The notes below the pieces were generated by a model. That model saw only the letters and a list, made by a program, of their open reading frames with translations. It had not been told where the DNA came from and did not search any database. From contig JAPPFJ010000033.1 of assembly GCA_028877215.1 (NCBI GenBank), positions 248,001 to 312,000 of the forward strand: a stretch of DNA of 64,000 nt. The letters are read 5' to 3'. Shown in pieces: positions 24,480 through 33,846 of the stretch. The stretch's first letter is position 1. The number at the start of each line of letters is the position of its first letter. The translations under genes and the position numbers were made by a program. Source of the DNA: Gemmatimonadota bacterium (lineage in GTDB: Bacteria; Latescibacterota; UBA2968; GCA-2709665).

Positions 24480-26249
24480 CTAACGCCGATCGGATTGGCT
24501 GCCGCCATTCGAGGTAAGCGGCCCGGTTGGGGCATCCTTGCTATACAGGGCGCCGCCCCGCTCGTACGACACCGAAACCTGCCCGTCGCAGACTTCCAGC
24601 CGGGGGACATTCTGGTTGAAGACGTCCCGGTCCGGTCCGCGCATGACCGCCAGCTGCGCGTCGGTCATATCGTCCACGAGCTCACCCCACCGGTTCTCGG
24701 GGTGCACCATCTCGCCGCCGCTGCGGTTGAAGTTGCGGGAGGAATATTTGATCAGGATCGCACGGCGGGCGATCTCGTTCTTCCACGCCAGCGCGCCGTG
24801 CGTCTGACCCCCGTCCATAAAGAAGAGTACGTCGCCGGCCTTCATCTCGGGCTGCACGACAAGCCCCATGTCGTCGTCGCACGACCGCACCCCCGGCGGC
24901 ACGCGGTACTGGGCCTTATGGCTGCCGGGTACGCATGCGAATCCGCCCAGTCCCGCGGGCACGTCCCGCAATTGCCAGCTCACCGTCACGGCCTCGCAAT
25001 AGCTGCGGCCGTTCTGGTAGACATAGCCGCGGCCGGGATTGAGCGGTTCGTTCGCATCGTGCAGGGAGTGGCCGGAACCGCCCTTCACGGAACAGAAGGC
25101 GGTGGCGTCGCCAAACCTGACGCCGCTGGCGCCCATCCAGTTGAGACGGTGTTCCACAACGGGGTGCGCGACCATGCGCCGGAAGGGATTGCACCAGGGT
25201 TCCGGAAGGCGCAGCAGGTTGGGCAGCAGCGGCCGGCCGGTACCGGCCAGCGCCTTCGATCCGCGGGAGAGTTCCCCGCCCACCTCGATCCTGTCGTCGA
25301 ACCGGTCGATGGCCTCGTTGGCCTGTTCCAGCCACGCTTCGTCCATCACGTTCCGGAGGACGAGATGACCGCAGAGGTCCCAGAAATAGAACTCCTTCTC
25401 GTCGATACCGGAATCGGGGTTTCTGACGTAGATGGACGGATGGTAGATTTCCCGGGATTCGTCGAGGCGCGCCGTCTTTCCGTCCGTGCGGACCGTGGGC
25501 GGCGGCGACGTACTCCGGTAGCCGGGCCGCCAGATCGATGCCCTCTGCTCGGGTGAAATGGCGGACATCCATTCAAGCGTGGGGGTTTCTACGGTTTTCG
25601 GACCTGTTCCCGCACAGCGGATGGCGCCCCGTCCCGCGAAGTCATACGACAGAAGACGCTGCGGACCACTCCCCTTCCACGGTCGCATGCCCTGCAGCAC
25701 GGCGCCTGCGACCAGAAGCAGGTCGCCCGCCTCCAGCGCGGGCTGCAGCGTGAGACCCATATCGTCGTTGCCGGTAAGCACGTCGTCGGGGGTTTCCACG
25801 TTGGATTTGTGAGAACAGGGCACCATGACAAAGCCGCCCGCGCCCGCTTCCGCGTCCGCGAGGGCCCACACCGCCCGGACCGTTTCACTGAAGCGGCGTC
25901 CGTTCTGGTAGTAGTATGCCCGGGTTGGATCGCGCGGTTCGTTGCCGCCCTGGAGGGGCGCATCCGTTTCGCTGGTTTCGTCGCAAAGTAACTCCGGTTC
26001 GGTTTCCAGACGGAAGCCCTGCCCGACAATCTGGTTCAGGTACCAGACGAGGTGCGGGTGGATCAGAAGGTCGCGAAAGGGCTCGCGCAACGGATGAGGC
26101 CAACCCAGCATGCCCTCATTCCTCCCGCTGGTATCGATCGCCGAATTCAGGGCGGCAACCTCGCCCCTTCCGAGGACGCCCCTGACAACGAGGTAACCTC
26201 CAACGTCGAAGCAGTAATTCTCTTCGTGGCTCATGGATTCCTGGTCCAT
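24480..26249 (-). CDS. Tandem phytanoyl-CoA dioxygenase-like protein; first domain apparently inactive
   Basis: 589 residues from ATG 26249 (GGGAGGAAG upstream). Two PhyH/JmjC-fold (Fe(II)/2-oxoglutarate) domains of ~290 residues are joined head to tail, recognisable by the repeated YQNGRxxxEaVxxxW, GGFxxVPxSHK and DDMGLxxQPxxxAGDxLxxxxG blocks. In the second domain the candidate metal residues are kept: LHDANEP, and His in GGQTHGALAW, with Arg in ARRAILIKYS. In the first domain the same places read LQGGNEP and GAVLQGMRPW, so His, Asp and the distal His are gone. The first half is probably structural or substrate-binding. It forms a two-gene operon with the PhyH gene at 26281. Confidence 0.85.
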   Translation of the reverse strand: MDQESMSHEENYCFDVGGYLVVRGVLGRGEVAALNSAIDTSGRNEGMLGWPHPLREPFRDLLIHPHLVWYLNQIVGQGFRLETEPELLCDETSETDAPLQGGNEPRDPTRAYYYQNGRRFSETVRAVWALADAEAGAGGFVMVPCSHKSNVETPDDVLTGNDDMGLTLQPALEAGDLLLVAGAVLQGMRPWKGSGPQRLLSYDFAGRGAIRCAGTGPKTVETPTLEWMSAISPEQRASIWRPGYRSTSPPPTVRTDGKTARLDESREIYHPSIYVRNPDSGIDEKEFYFWDLCGHLVLRNVMDEAWLEQANEAIDRFDDRIEVGGELSRGSKALAGTGRPLLPNLLRLPEPWCNPFRRMVAHPVVEHRLNWMGASGVRFGDATAFCSVKGGSGHSLHDANEPLNPGRGYVYQNGRSYCEAVTVSWQLRDVPAGLGGFACVPGSHKAQYRVPPGVRSCDDDMGLVVQPEMKAGDVLFFMDGGQTHGALAWKNEIARRAILIKYSSRNFNRSGGEMVHPENRWGELVDDMTDAQLAVMRGPDRDVFNQNVPRLEVCDGQVSVSYERGGALYSKDAPTGPLTSNGGSQSDRR

Positions 26250-26280
26250 CACGCTTCCTCCCTGAAATGCGGGTCGGGAA

Positions 26281-27192
26281 TCAGGACACAGCCGCCCATT
26301 TTTCCCGTTCCCATTGCTTCTGTCCGATCTTTTCCACGTAGGACTCGCCCTTGTGCTCCAGCAGCCATCCCTTGAGCGGCACGTCGGCGTCCGTCGGCTG
26401 CCACCATCCCTTGACGTCCACCCCGTCTCCCAGAAGTTGGCGTCGAATCGGATCGCATGCCTCAAGGATTTCGTCCGGAATCAGGTTGTAGTCCAACCCT
26501 CTCAGCCAGCGGTAGCTGTATCCCAGAAACAACACTTTTCGCGTGATATCGGAGGTATTGAACCCCCGCGAATGCCATAAACGCCTGTCGAAGAGGACCG
26601 CTGTTCCGGCCTTTACCCGGACCTGCATCATGTCTTCGAACCCCGACGCACCGGGCGAACCGTTTTCGCCGTCAGGCCAACGCTCCGGCGGGATGTCGCG
26701 CTTGTGGCTGCCCGGAACGATGCGAATTCCGCCCCGGTCAGGCGCGCTCGTGTCTGTCAGCCAGAATGCGACTTTCAAGGACAGCCGGGGATGCGGACGT
26801 TCCATCTCGGGTACGGGACGGCCGCCGTCCTGATGCCACCCGCCCGTCTTCGAATTTGACCTGTCGGGGTGCTCCGGCGGGTAGTAGACCAGATGGGAAA
26901 TATAGTGCTGGACGTTCCAGCCCAGAATGTCCCAGATGAGGGGAAACGTCTTTGGCTGGTCCAGCAGATCCAGGAACGCGGCGTCTTCGACGATGCTTCG
27001 GAATTTGTTCATGATTTGACCGGCTCCGAGACCCTGTATTTCCCGTTCGCGTGCATCCACGCGGTCACCGGCGTTCAGGAGCCTTTCCAGCATTCCCGAA
27101 TCCAGCGCATCTTCGACGATCAGAAAACCCTGCTGATCGAAATGTTCCCGCTGTTCGTCCGTCATACAGTAGTCAAGACATGTTATATCCAT
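26281..27192 (-). CDS. Phytanoyl-CoA dioxygenase (PhyH) family protein
   Basis: 303 residues from ATG 27192. It has an Fe(II)/2-oxoglutarate-dependent oxygenase fold with an intact facial triad: HxD in TGGWHQDGGRP and the distal His in DRRLWHSRGFNTS, followed by the 2-oxoglutarate Arg in TRKVLFLGYSYR. The N-terminus FDQQGFLIVEDALDSGMLERL is the usual PhyH start, and IRIVPGSHKRDI is the conserved strand. The alternative start at 27216 has no ribosome site. It lies 31 bp upstream of the tandem PhyH protein. Substrate unknown; this family is expanded in this type of genome. Confidence 0.9.
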   Translation of the reverse strand: MDITCLDYCMTDEQREHFDQQGFLIVEDALDSGMLERLLNAGDRVDAREREIQGLGAGQIMNKFRSIVEDAAFLDLLDQPKTFPLIWDILGWNVQHYISHLVYYPPEHPDRSNSKTGGWHQDGGRPVPEMERPHPRLSLKVAFWLTDTSAPDRGGIRIVPGSHKRDIPPERWPDGENGSPGASGFEDMMQVRVKAGTAVLFDRRLWHSRGFNTSDITRKVLFLGYSYRWLRGLDYNLIPDEILEACDPIRRQLLGDGVDVKGWWQPTDADVPLKGWLLEHKGESYVEKIGQKQWEREKWAAVS

Positions 27193-27299
27193 TGTCTTCC
27201 CCTGACCTGGGCACACGGCGATTGATTTGGAATCTGATTCCAGTTGAAGGCAAATGGCCGTCCTTGCTGCTTCTCAACGGCAGGGGGAGAGGTCTCCAA

Positions 27300-27505
27300 T
27301 AGGCGGTAAGAGGGTACAGAAATGCGGGGAGAGGGGAGGGGTAAGACGGGAGAAGACGCCATTGCCAATTCGTCCCTCCGACTTGCCTGCGGCATAAAAA
27401 AAACCTTACACGACATGCGATCTCTACCCTCTCCCGGCTCCCCTCTCACCAGGTGGTGCGGCGGGGTGTGGTCCTCTACCCACTCCCGTCTAACCGCCTT
27501 TAGTA
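27300..27505. repeat. Purine-rich palindromic repeat, copy 1
   Basis: The left part is purine-rich (AGGCGGTAAGAGGGTACAG, GAGGGGAGGGGTAAGACGGG) and the right part pyrimidine-rich (CTCTACCCTCTCCCGGCTCC, CTCCCGTCTAACCGCCT), pairing imperfectly. Shared internal blocks with the copies at 29090, 47731 and 52336: a C/T-rich ATCTCTACCCTCTCCCG, and CTCACCAGGTGGTG. It occupies the divergent region between the PhyH operon and the sulfatase gene, leaving little other regulatory DNA. Confidence 0.65.
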
Positions 27506-27681
27506 GAATACCGCCCTTAACCGATGGAAGGCAAGGACAAATGACGCGGGGGTCGCAGGGCATTCGCGTTGATTTTTCAGGGCGGTCTCATTAGATTGCG
27601 GAATCGAATATTCCGTATGAATTACGGCATTTCAAGGGATGCCCCGGTGGGCTGGGGTTTTTGAAAAAAGGGGAGCGGATC

Positions 27682-29079
27682 GTGGCTTCCGGCAGATCGA
27701 ACGTCGTGTTTATTCTTACGGACGACCAGGGGGTCTGGGCGGCTGGATGCTACGGAAATCCGGAGATCCGTACCCCCAATTTCGACCGGATCGCGAATGC
27801 TGGCGTGCGGTTCGAGAATTTCTTCGTGGCCACACCGGTCTGTTCCCCCAGCCGCGCGACGTTTCTGACCGGGCGCATCGCCTCGCAGCACGGGGTGCAC
27901 GATTGGATCAGTGGCGGAAACGTGGGGGAGGACGCTGCATCCTACCTGGCGGAAGAGGTCACGTACACGGACGTGCTGGCGGAACACGGATGGACGTGCG
28001 GAATCAGCGGCAAATGGCATCTGGGCAATAGCCGGATACCGCAGCACGGGTTCACGCACTGGTTCGTACACCAGCGGGGCGGCGGCAAATACAACGATGC
28101 GCCAATGGTACGCGACGGCAGGCTGATCGATGCGCCGGGATACGTGACCCACGTCATAACGGACGACGCGCTGGCATTCATCGACCGGCACGCGAACGAT
28201 GAAGACCCGTTCTACCTCAGCGTCCACTATACGGCGCCGCACAGCCCGTGGACCGGGCATCCGCAGGAGATCGTGGATTCGTACGACGATTGCGCGTTCG
28301 AATCCTGCCCGCAGGAACCCAGGCATCCCTGGGCCATCGGGTTGACGGACCAATGCCTGGGCAACCGGGAAATGCTCAAGGGGTATTTCGCCGCGGTGAC
28401 CGCGATGGATGCGGACGTGGGGCGAATTCTGGACAGGCTCGAAGCGCACGGAATTCGCGAACAGACGCTGGTGGTCTTTGTCAGCGACAACGGGTTCAGT
28501 TGCGGCCACCACGGGTTCTGGGGCAAGGGGAACGGCACGCGCCCTTTGAACATGTACGAGAATTCCGTCAAAGTGCCGGCCGTGATGAGCCACCCCGGAC
28601 GAATCCCCGCAGGACTCGTGCAGCCCGCGATGGTGAGCGCGTATGACTTCATGCCGACGCTGCTTGAGTACATGGACCTGCCGCTTCCCGAAGGACGGAA
28701 TCTGCCGGGCGGGAGTTTCCTGCCCGCGTTGCTTGGCTCCGGCAACTCCGGTCGGGAATCCGTGGTAATTTACGACGAATACGGCCCCACCAGAATGGTC
28801 CGGACCTCGGAATGGAAATATATTCACCGTTATCCGGAAGGGCCGAACGAGCTCTACGACCTGGTGAACGATCCGGAAGAACGTGAGAACCTGGCGAACG
28901 ATGCCATTCAGACTTCGCGGATGACTGACATGCGGGCAATGATGGAACACTGGTTTGCCACCTATGCGGACGAGGAGAAAGACGGACGCGAGCGGGGCGT
29001 CACGGGCGGCGGCCAACAGCGTCCGGTCGGAGGGGCATGGGAGGATGGCACTCACGCGTTTCGGGGACAGATTCGATAA
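27682..29079 (+). CDS. Sulfatase (type I, Cys-type formylglycine)
   Basis: 465 residues from GTG 27682, chosen because GGGGAG lies 8 bp upstream; a TTG at 27661 would add seven residues. Hydrolyses sulfate esters. SNVVFILTDDQG has the paired metal Asp residues. CSPSRATFLTGR is the signature whose Cys54 is oxidised to formylglycine. GKWHLG, TAPHSPW and FVSDNGFSCGHHGFWGKG provide the other catalytic and calcium residues. The C-terminus NELYDLVNDPEERENLA is the standard ending. No signal peptide is visible, so it seems cytoplasmic, and no activating enzyme is in the window. Confidence 0.93.
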   Translation: MASGRSNVVFILTDDQGVWAAGCYGNPEIRTPNFDRIANAGVRFENFFVATPVCSPSRATFLTGRIASQHGVHDWISGGNVGEDAASYLAEEVTYTDVLAEHGWTCGISGKWHLGNSRIPQHGFTHWFVHQRGGGKYNDAPMVRDGRLIDAPGYVTHVITDDALAFIDRHANDEDPFYLSVHYTAPHSPWTGHPQEIVDSYDDCAFESCPQEPRHPWAIGLTDQCLGNREMLKGYFAAVTAMDADVGRILDRLEAHGIREQTLVVFVSDNGFSCGHHGFWGKGNGTRPLNMYENSVKVPAVMSHPGRIPAGLVQPAMVSAYDFMPTLLEYMDLPLPEGRNLPGGSFLPALLGSGNSGRESVVIYDEYGPTRMVRTSEWKYIHRYPEGPNELYDLVNDPEERENLANDAIQTSRMTDMRAMMEHWFATYADEEKDGRERGVTGGGQQRPVGGAWEDGTHAFRGQIR

Positions 29080-29089
29080 TACTCGTTTC

Positions 29090-29238
29090 CGTAAGAACGG
29101 GAAGACGTGAGCCGGTAGACGGTAGAAGAAATCCTTGCCCGATCTGCTGTTCCGTTATGCCTACGGTCTGAATTGATAGCTCACAGGGCAGGCAATCTCT
29201 TCCTTTTTCCTTCTTCCTTTTTCCTTCTTCCTTCTACC
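29090..29238. repeat. Purine-rich palindromic repeat, copy 2 (partly decayed)
   Basis: GGGAAGACGTGAGCCGGTAG and ACGGTAGAAGAAATCCTTGC are shared with the copy at 47731. The right part is a simple-sequence run of CCTTCTTCCTTTTT units, suggesting slippage expansion of the pyrimidine arm. It lies directly upstream of the ThDP enzyme gene. Confidence 0.6.
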
Positions 29239-29314
29239 CTAATCTTGGCGAATTAGATTTAAAAAAAACTGTACCGGTTCTATCGTCAATGAATGCAACA
29301 GTGAGGAGATCTTT

Positions 29315-30949
29315 ATGAACGTAGCAGATGTGGTAGCCCATATCATGAAGGCGGAGGGCGTGGAGTACCTGTTCGCCTATCCTGTGAATCCTCTCATCGA
29401 GGCCGCGGCCAAGGTGGACATCCGGCCCATTCTCGTCCGGCAGGAACGCATCGGCCTGCATATGGCCGACGCGCTGAGCCGCATGACGTCTGGCAGGCAG
29501 ATCGGTGTCTTCTGTATGCAGAGCGGGCCGGGATCGGAGAACGCCTTTGGCGGCGTTGCGCAGGCGTACGGGGATTCAGCGCCCATACTGGTGCTGCCGC
29601 TGGGATATAATAGAACGCTGACCAATGTGCAGCCGAATTTCAACTCGGCGCTGAATTACCGCCACGTCACCAAGCACTCAGAGCAGGTTATCCTCTCGGA
29701 AACCGTGCCCGAGGTGATGCGCCGCGCATTTACGCAGGTGCGCAATGGCCGCCCGCGTCCGGTGCTGGTGGAGTTTCCGGGAGACGTGTTCGACGAGGAG
29801 ATTGCCGGTCCTTTCGACTACCGTCCCGTGCCTTCGTTGAAAACGGGTCCGGACCCGCGCGAGGTCGAGAAGGCTGCAATCCTGCTCCTGGAAGCCGAGC
29901 GACCCGTTATCTACGCCGGGCAGGGCGTACACTATGCCGAGGCGTGGGATGCCCTGCGCGACCTCTCCGAACTCCTCGAAGCGCCCGTCACCACGAGCCT
30001 GGGTGGAAAGAGCGCGTTTCCGGAAAACCACAGACTGTCCCTGGGTTCCGGCGGCAGGTCCATTCCCGGAACCGTGCACCACTTCCTGCAGAAGGCAGAC
30101 CTGATCTTCGGGATCGGCTGCAGTTTTACGCGCACCAATTTCGGGGTAGCCATGCCCGAGGGGAAGCGCGTGATCCACGCCACGCTGGACCCGGGGGATA
30201 TCAATAAAGACGTGGAAGTCGAACACGCCCTGGCGGGCGACGCGAAACTCACCCTGGAGGCCCTGGCGGAGGAGGTTCGCGCGCGCCTGGACGGACAGGC
30301 CCGGGGTCGTGCGGACCGTGTTGCCAAGGAAATTGCATCTGTGAAGCGCGAATGGCTCTCTCAGTGGATGCCGAAGCTGACGCTGAACAAGGCGCCTCTC
30401 TCGCCTTATCGGGTAATCCGGGAACTGATGCAAACGGTGGACGTGCCCAACACGATCATCACCCACGACGCCGGCAGCCCGCGCGACCAGCTTTCGCCCT
30501 TCTGGGAGTCCCATACGCCGCTTTCCTACATCGGCTGGGGAAAGACGACGCAACTCGGTTACGGACTCGGCCTGGCGATGGGCGCCAAGCTGGCCTGCCC
30601 TGAAAAGCTGTGTATCAACGTGTGGGGCGATGCCGCCATCGGTTTTACGGGTATGGACTTCGAGACGGCCGTACGGGAACGGATTCCGATCCTGTCGGTA
30701 CTCTTCAACAATTTCAGCATGGCAATTGAGCTGCCGATAATGCCGGTGTCCACGGAAAAATATCGCAGCACGGATATCTCAGGGCACTACGCGGACATGG
30801 CCAAAGCGTTTGGAGGCTACGGAGAGCGCGTGGAATCGCCCGACGATATCGTCCCGGCAATCGAGCGAGGAATCAGAAAGACGGAGGAAGGCATACCGGT
30901 GCTGCTGGAGTTCATCACGGCCAAGGAAATCGAGTTCTCGCTGTTCTGA
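29315..30949 (+). CDS. Acetolactate synthase-like thiamine-diphosphate enzyme
   Basis: 544 residues with three domains. The N-terminal pyrimidine-binding domain has the catalytic Glu44 (VRQERIGLHMADALSR) and QSGPGSENAFGG. The central domain covers ~190-330 (RPVIYAGQGVHYAEAWDAL). The C-terminal ThDP domain has WGDAAIGFTGMDFETAVRER ending in FNN. This is the family of acetolactate synthase, glyoxylate carboligase and benzoylformate decarboxylase. The product cannot be assigned from residues alone, and it is not next to a branched-chain operon. GAGGAG precedes ATG 29315. Confidence 0.88.
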   Translation: MNVADVVAHIMKAEGVEYLFAYPVNPLIEAAAKVDIRPILVRQERIGLHMADALSRMTSGRQIGVFCMQSGPGSENAFGGVAQAYGDSAPILVLPLGYNRTLTNVQPNFNSALNYRHVTKHSEQVILSETVPEVMRRAFTQVRNGRPRPVLVEFPGDVFDEEIAGPFDYRPVPSLKTGPDPREVEKAAILLLEAERPVIYAGQGVHYAEAWDALRDLSELLEAPVTTSLGGKSAFPENHRLSLGSGGRSIPGTVHHFLQKADLIFGIGCSFTRTNFGVAMPEGKRVIHATLDPGDINKDVEVEHALAGDAKLTLEALAEEVRARLDGQARGRADRVAKEIASVKREWLSQWMPKLTLNKAPLSPYRVIRELMQTVDVPNTIITHDAGSPRDQLSPFWESHTPLSYIGWGKTTQLGYGLGLAMGAKLACPEKLCINVWGDAAIGFTGMDFETAVRERIPILSVLFNNFSMAIELPIMPVSTEKYRSTDISGHYADMAKAFGGYGERVESPDDIVPAIERGIRKTEEGIPVLLEFITAKEIEFSLF

Positions 30950-31034
30950 TCCGGCCGGAGGGCTCCCCCGGTCCACCAGGAACTTTGCGAGAGTCAACAA
31001 CGAATTTACCATTCAACGGAGGGAGGTCATAACG

Positions 31035-31577
31035 ATGAACAGGCTGTCGGTTTTCGGTCTGGCGGTCATTGCGGGAATTGCGATATCGTGTGGTGACGAC
31101 AAACCAACGGCGCCGGGTCAGGACCTGGTTGGATCATGGACGTACCAGGGAACCGATTTCAGTTCGACCGCGGCGACGAACCTGCAGAATTACCTGCTGA
31201 GCCAGGGCGTGGACGCAGCGGCCGCGCAGCAGTTCGTCGTGGAATTCCGGAACGAGATGGATAGAGGCTTCCGCCAAACCGGCCTGGAAATCGTGCGATT
31301 CAATGAGGACCGGACCTACGAAGACAACTCAGGAAACTCGGGCGTATGGTCGGTCCTGGGTGACGTGCTCACGATGGTGGAGGAAGACGGGTTTACCATT
31401 CAGTGCCAGTACTTTATAGACGGAGAAGACCTGACGCTCGTCCTGACCAAGGAGCGATATCTGAACATTATCAGGCAGACGGAAGGTGCGGCTGAGCTCG
31501 ACACGGATACACTGGCGCTTCTCAATATCCTGTTTGGCGACGGCGACTCACTCAGGCTCTTCTATAAGGCCAGATGA
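31035..31577 (+). CDS. Lipoprotein, lipocalin-like small beta protein (copy 1)
   Basis: 180 residues from ATG 31035 (GGAGGGAGG upstream). The longer frame from 30810 overlaps the ThDP gene and is rejected. The signal MNRLSVFGLAVIAGIAISC ends in a lipobox with Cys19, so it is lipid-anchored. LVGSWTYQGTDFSST opens the mature domain, then a helix (QQFVVEFRNEMDRGFRQTG), strands FNEDRTYEDNSGNSGVWSVL, and TIQCQYFIDGEDLTLVLTKE. The GSW..., NxDRTY...GxW order recalls lipocalin-like DUF domains. It is the first of a tandem duplicate pair. Confidence 0.75.
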   Translation: MNRLSVFGLAVIAGIAISCGDDKPTAPGQDLVGSWTYQGTDFSSTAATNLQNYLLSQGVDAAAAQQFVVEFRNEMDRGFRQTGLEIVRFNEDRTYEDNSGNSGVWSVLGDVLTMVEEDGFTIQCQYFIDGEDLTLVLTKERYLNIIRQTEGAAELDTDTLALLNILFGDGDSLRLFYKAR

Positions 31578-31651
31578 CACGCGGGAAGCCGCTCGCGCCT
31601 GACTGATGGATGCGCGAAGCTCAGGTGGCGACAGAGACGGAGGACGCCCTG

Positions 31652-32194
31652 ATGAGCCGGCTGTCGGTTTTCGGCCTGGCGGTGTTGATCGGTCTTGCGA
31701 TATCCTGCGGTAAAGACAAACCCACGGAGCCGGTCCGCGACCTCGTTGGATCGTGGACGTACCGGGGTACCGATTTCGCTTCGACCGCGGCGGCAAACCT
31801 GCGGGATTACCTGCTGGATCAGGGCTGGAACCTGGCGTCCGCGCAGCGGATGGTGGATGGATTCCGGAACGAGATGGAAGCAGGGTTCCGGCATACCGGG
31901 TTGTCGGTCCTGCGGTTCAACGCGGACAGGACGTTCGAAGACAGTTCCGGCAGCAAGGGCGTCTGGTCGGTTCAGGGCGACGTACTCACGATCGTCGCCG
32001 AGGATGGATATACCATTCAATGCCAGTACGCTGTGGACGGCGCCGACCTGACGCTCATCGTGAACAAGGAGCGATACCTCAACCTGATCCGGCAGTCCGA
32101 GGGTTCGGACGAGATCGAACCGGAGATACAGGCGCTTCTGGATATTCTGTTCGGTGGAGACAATACGATCAGGCTGTTTTACAGGGCCGTATGA
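31652..32194 (+). CDS. Lipoprotein, lipocalin-like small beta protein (copy 2)
   Basis: 180 residues from ATG 31652 (GGAGG nine bases upstream). It is a colinear paralogue of the protein at 31035, with the same MSRLSVFGLAVLIGLAISC lipobox signal, LVGSWTYRGTDFASTAAANL, FNADRTFEDSSGSKGVWSV and TIQCQYAVDGADLTLIVNKE. The two differ mainly in the loop after the first helix and the acidic C-terminal segment. It lies 74 bp after copy 1 with its own ribosome site. Function unknown. Confidence 0.75.
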   Translation: MSRLSVFGLAVLIGLAISCGKDKPTEPVRDLVGSWTYRGTDFASTAAANLRDYLLDQGWNLASAQRMVDGFRNEMEAGFRHTGLSVLRFNADRTFEDSSGSKGVWSVQGDVLTIVAEDGYTIQCQYAVDGADLTLIVNKERYLNLIRQSEGSDEIEPEIQALLDILFGGDNTIRLFYRAV

Positions 32195-32281
32195 ATCCGG
32201 TGAGGGGGTCCTCCTGGAGTTTGAGATCTGTCCAGGGTGTGGTTCCGACTCCCTTCGCACGTCGCCTGGCCGAATGACCCC

Positions 32282-33655
32282 TCAGTTCGCCGGAATAATG
32301 TAATAGGGCGATGCATTGGGATCACTGGCCGTCCTCCCTCCGATGACCAGTTCAAGTCCTGCAGCATGTTCGCGTGCGGCGACGTTTGCGCATCTCGGTG
32401 TCCCGGGATTCCAAGCGTCATTGGTCCACCCGGAAAGTGTCCCGCGCGTCATTACGTAGAGCGCGACCCAGTCGCCGTCGAGCCACGCCCTTGGACGGCG
32501 GAATGCAACGCTTCGAACCTCACGGGCAAGGCAGTGCTGTGCTCTCACTATAAAGTCCTCCACGAACATCGCGAAGCTCCGCATCTGTGCACGCCTCGCG
32601 AAACGTAAAGTGCCCACGAAGCGCCTGCTTTCCGTCGCGAGATCGGTTACGTGCAGGGTGATCGCACTGCCCCCGTTCATCTCCACCTCAGTGATTTCGA
32701 AGCGATATGTCGACTCTACCGTCCATCGATAGTCCAACCTGCACTTCACCCCCGTTCCTTCACCTCCGAAAGTCCCGCACACGACGTCGCTCGCCTTGTC
32801 GATGAGCTTCGCATCGCCAAATCCCGGAGCGTCCCAGACCGAGAATTGAAGCTGTCGATCGAAACGGTCTCCTCCCCGCTGCAGACCCGTGTATCCTCCG
32901 TCCCACTGGATCGCTGCGTAAAAGGTACCCGTCGGTTCGGTCAGAGGGGTCATGTCGATCGAGTAACCCGCGCTGGGGTGATTCCGGTTGTGGATCCAGA
33001 TGGTGGCATCTCCTGCGGGAGGATTGGCGGGTGTCGTGGACAGCGTCGCCAGTTCTTTCGTTAGCCGGGAGCTTTCGTTCTCGACGGTGAGAGATAATGT
33101 GCCCTTTCCCGGCCAGCCCGCCACCCAAGTCGTCTGTAAACGACCCAGGTCGTCCGTGACGCCGTGAGCAGGGTACACCCAACCTGAGTACCGGTCTGTA
33201 GACCATCGGTAACCGGCACCCGCGACCGGTGATCCTTCTCCGTCCAGGGCCGTGACTACGATCGTATCGGCGCCTTGTTTGCCCGCATGAGCAGGAGTCA
33301 GTCGCGCGGGCGCCATCGCCAGCGACACAATCGCCTGCGCCACCTCCTTCCCGTAGTTCTCCGCGAAGATCAAAAAGTCGGCAAACCCAATCTCGCCATC
33401 GCCGTTCAGGTCATACGTGGCTTCGTATTTCTCGTCACCGTCACTTGAACCGTACACGCCCCCGAAGATCAGAAAGTCGCCAAAGCCGATCGTGCCGTCA
33501 CCATCGAAGTCGGGAATAGACGCGGTATCGTCGCCATTGGCGTTGACAGAGATAGCCATCGACGTCTCGCGACCATCAGTTGAACCGGCGCCAGTCGCGG
33601 CGTGGCACACGAATGCAAGCAGCCCAAGGCTGCTTATGCACTTCCAGGAAACCAT
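32282..33655 (-). CDS. Secreted protein with EF-hand pair and DUF3472-like domain
   Basis: 457 residues. The signal peptide MVSWKCISSLGLLAFVCHAA is followed by two calcium-loop repeats, DFDGDGTIGFGDFLIFGGVYG (first 20 shown with one residue removed elsewhere) and DLNGDGEIGFADFLIFAENY, like dockerin type I. Residues ~110-200 form an Ig-like beta domain (TIVVTALDGEGSPVAGAGYR). From ~205, IHNRNHPSAGYSIDMTPLTE, GTFYAAIQWDGGYTGLQRGG and LQFSVWD match the start of DUF3472. The C-terminal ~120 residues are specific. Here the EF-hand module is N-terminal, the reverse of the protein at 4255. Probably cell-surface or extracellular, with substrate unknown. Confidence 0.8.
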   Translation of the reverse strand: MVSWKCISSLGLLAFVCHAATGAGSTDGRETSMAISVNANGDDTASIPDFDGDGTIGFGDFLIFGGVYGSSDGDEKYEATYDLNGDGEIGFADFLIFAENYGKEVAQAIVSLAMAPARLTPAHAGKQGADTIVVTALDGEGSPVAGAGYRWSTDRYSGWVYPAHGVTDDLGRLQTTWVAGWPGKGTLSLTVENESSRLTKELATLSTTPANPPAGDATIWIHNRNHPSAGYSIDMTPLTEPTGTFYAAIQWDGGYTGLQRGGDRFDRQLQFSVWDAPGFGDAKLIDKASDVVCGTFGGEGTGVKCRLDYRWTVESTYRFEITEVEMNGGSAITLHVTDLATESRRFVGTLRFARRAQMRSFAMFVEDFIVRAQHCLAREVRSVAFRRPRAWLDGDWVALYVMTRGTLSGWTNDAWNPGTPRCANVAAREHAAGLELVIGGRTASDPNASPYYIIPAN

Positions 33656-33846
33656 CGTCCGCGAGCTCCTTCAATGTCTCCGCAGGACGTTTCAGACCGA
33701 TCCAATTACACTAAATAGGAAAACCGAACGTATCCAGCCGGCTTCACGACAACAGGCGCCGCCGATACTTCTGAACGATCCTCCGCTGACGGTACACCTC
33801 TGGTTGGGGCGTGAATCTGGTCGACGCCGTCTGACGTCCTCAGTCA

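Noticed and set aside
24451..24480. AGCCCGGATGGGCTTTTT as a plus-strand terminator
   Set aside because: Stem of only five pairs and no plus-strand gene ends nearby. It may serve the minus-strand tandem PhyH gene, but evidence is thin.
27622..29055. 477-aa minus-strand open frame
   Set aside because: Antisense to the sulfatase, which has complete motifs. The reverse translation shows none.
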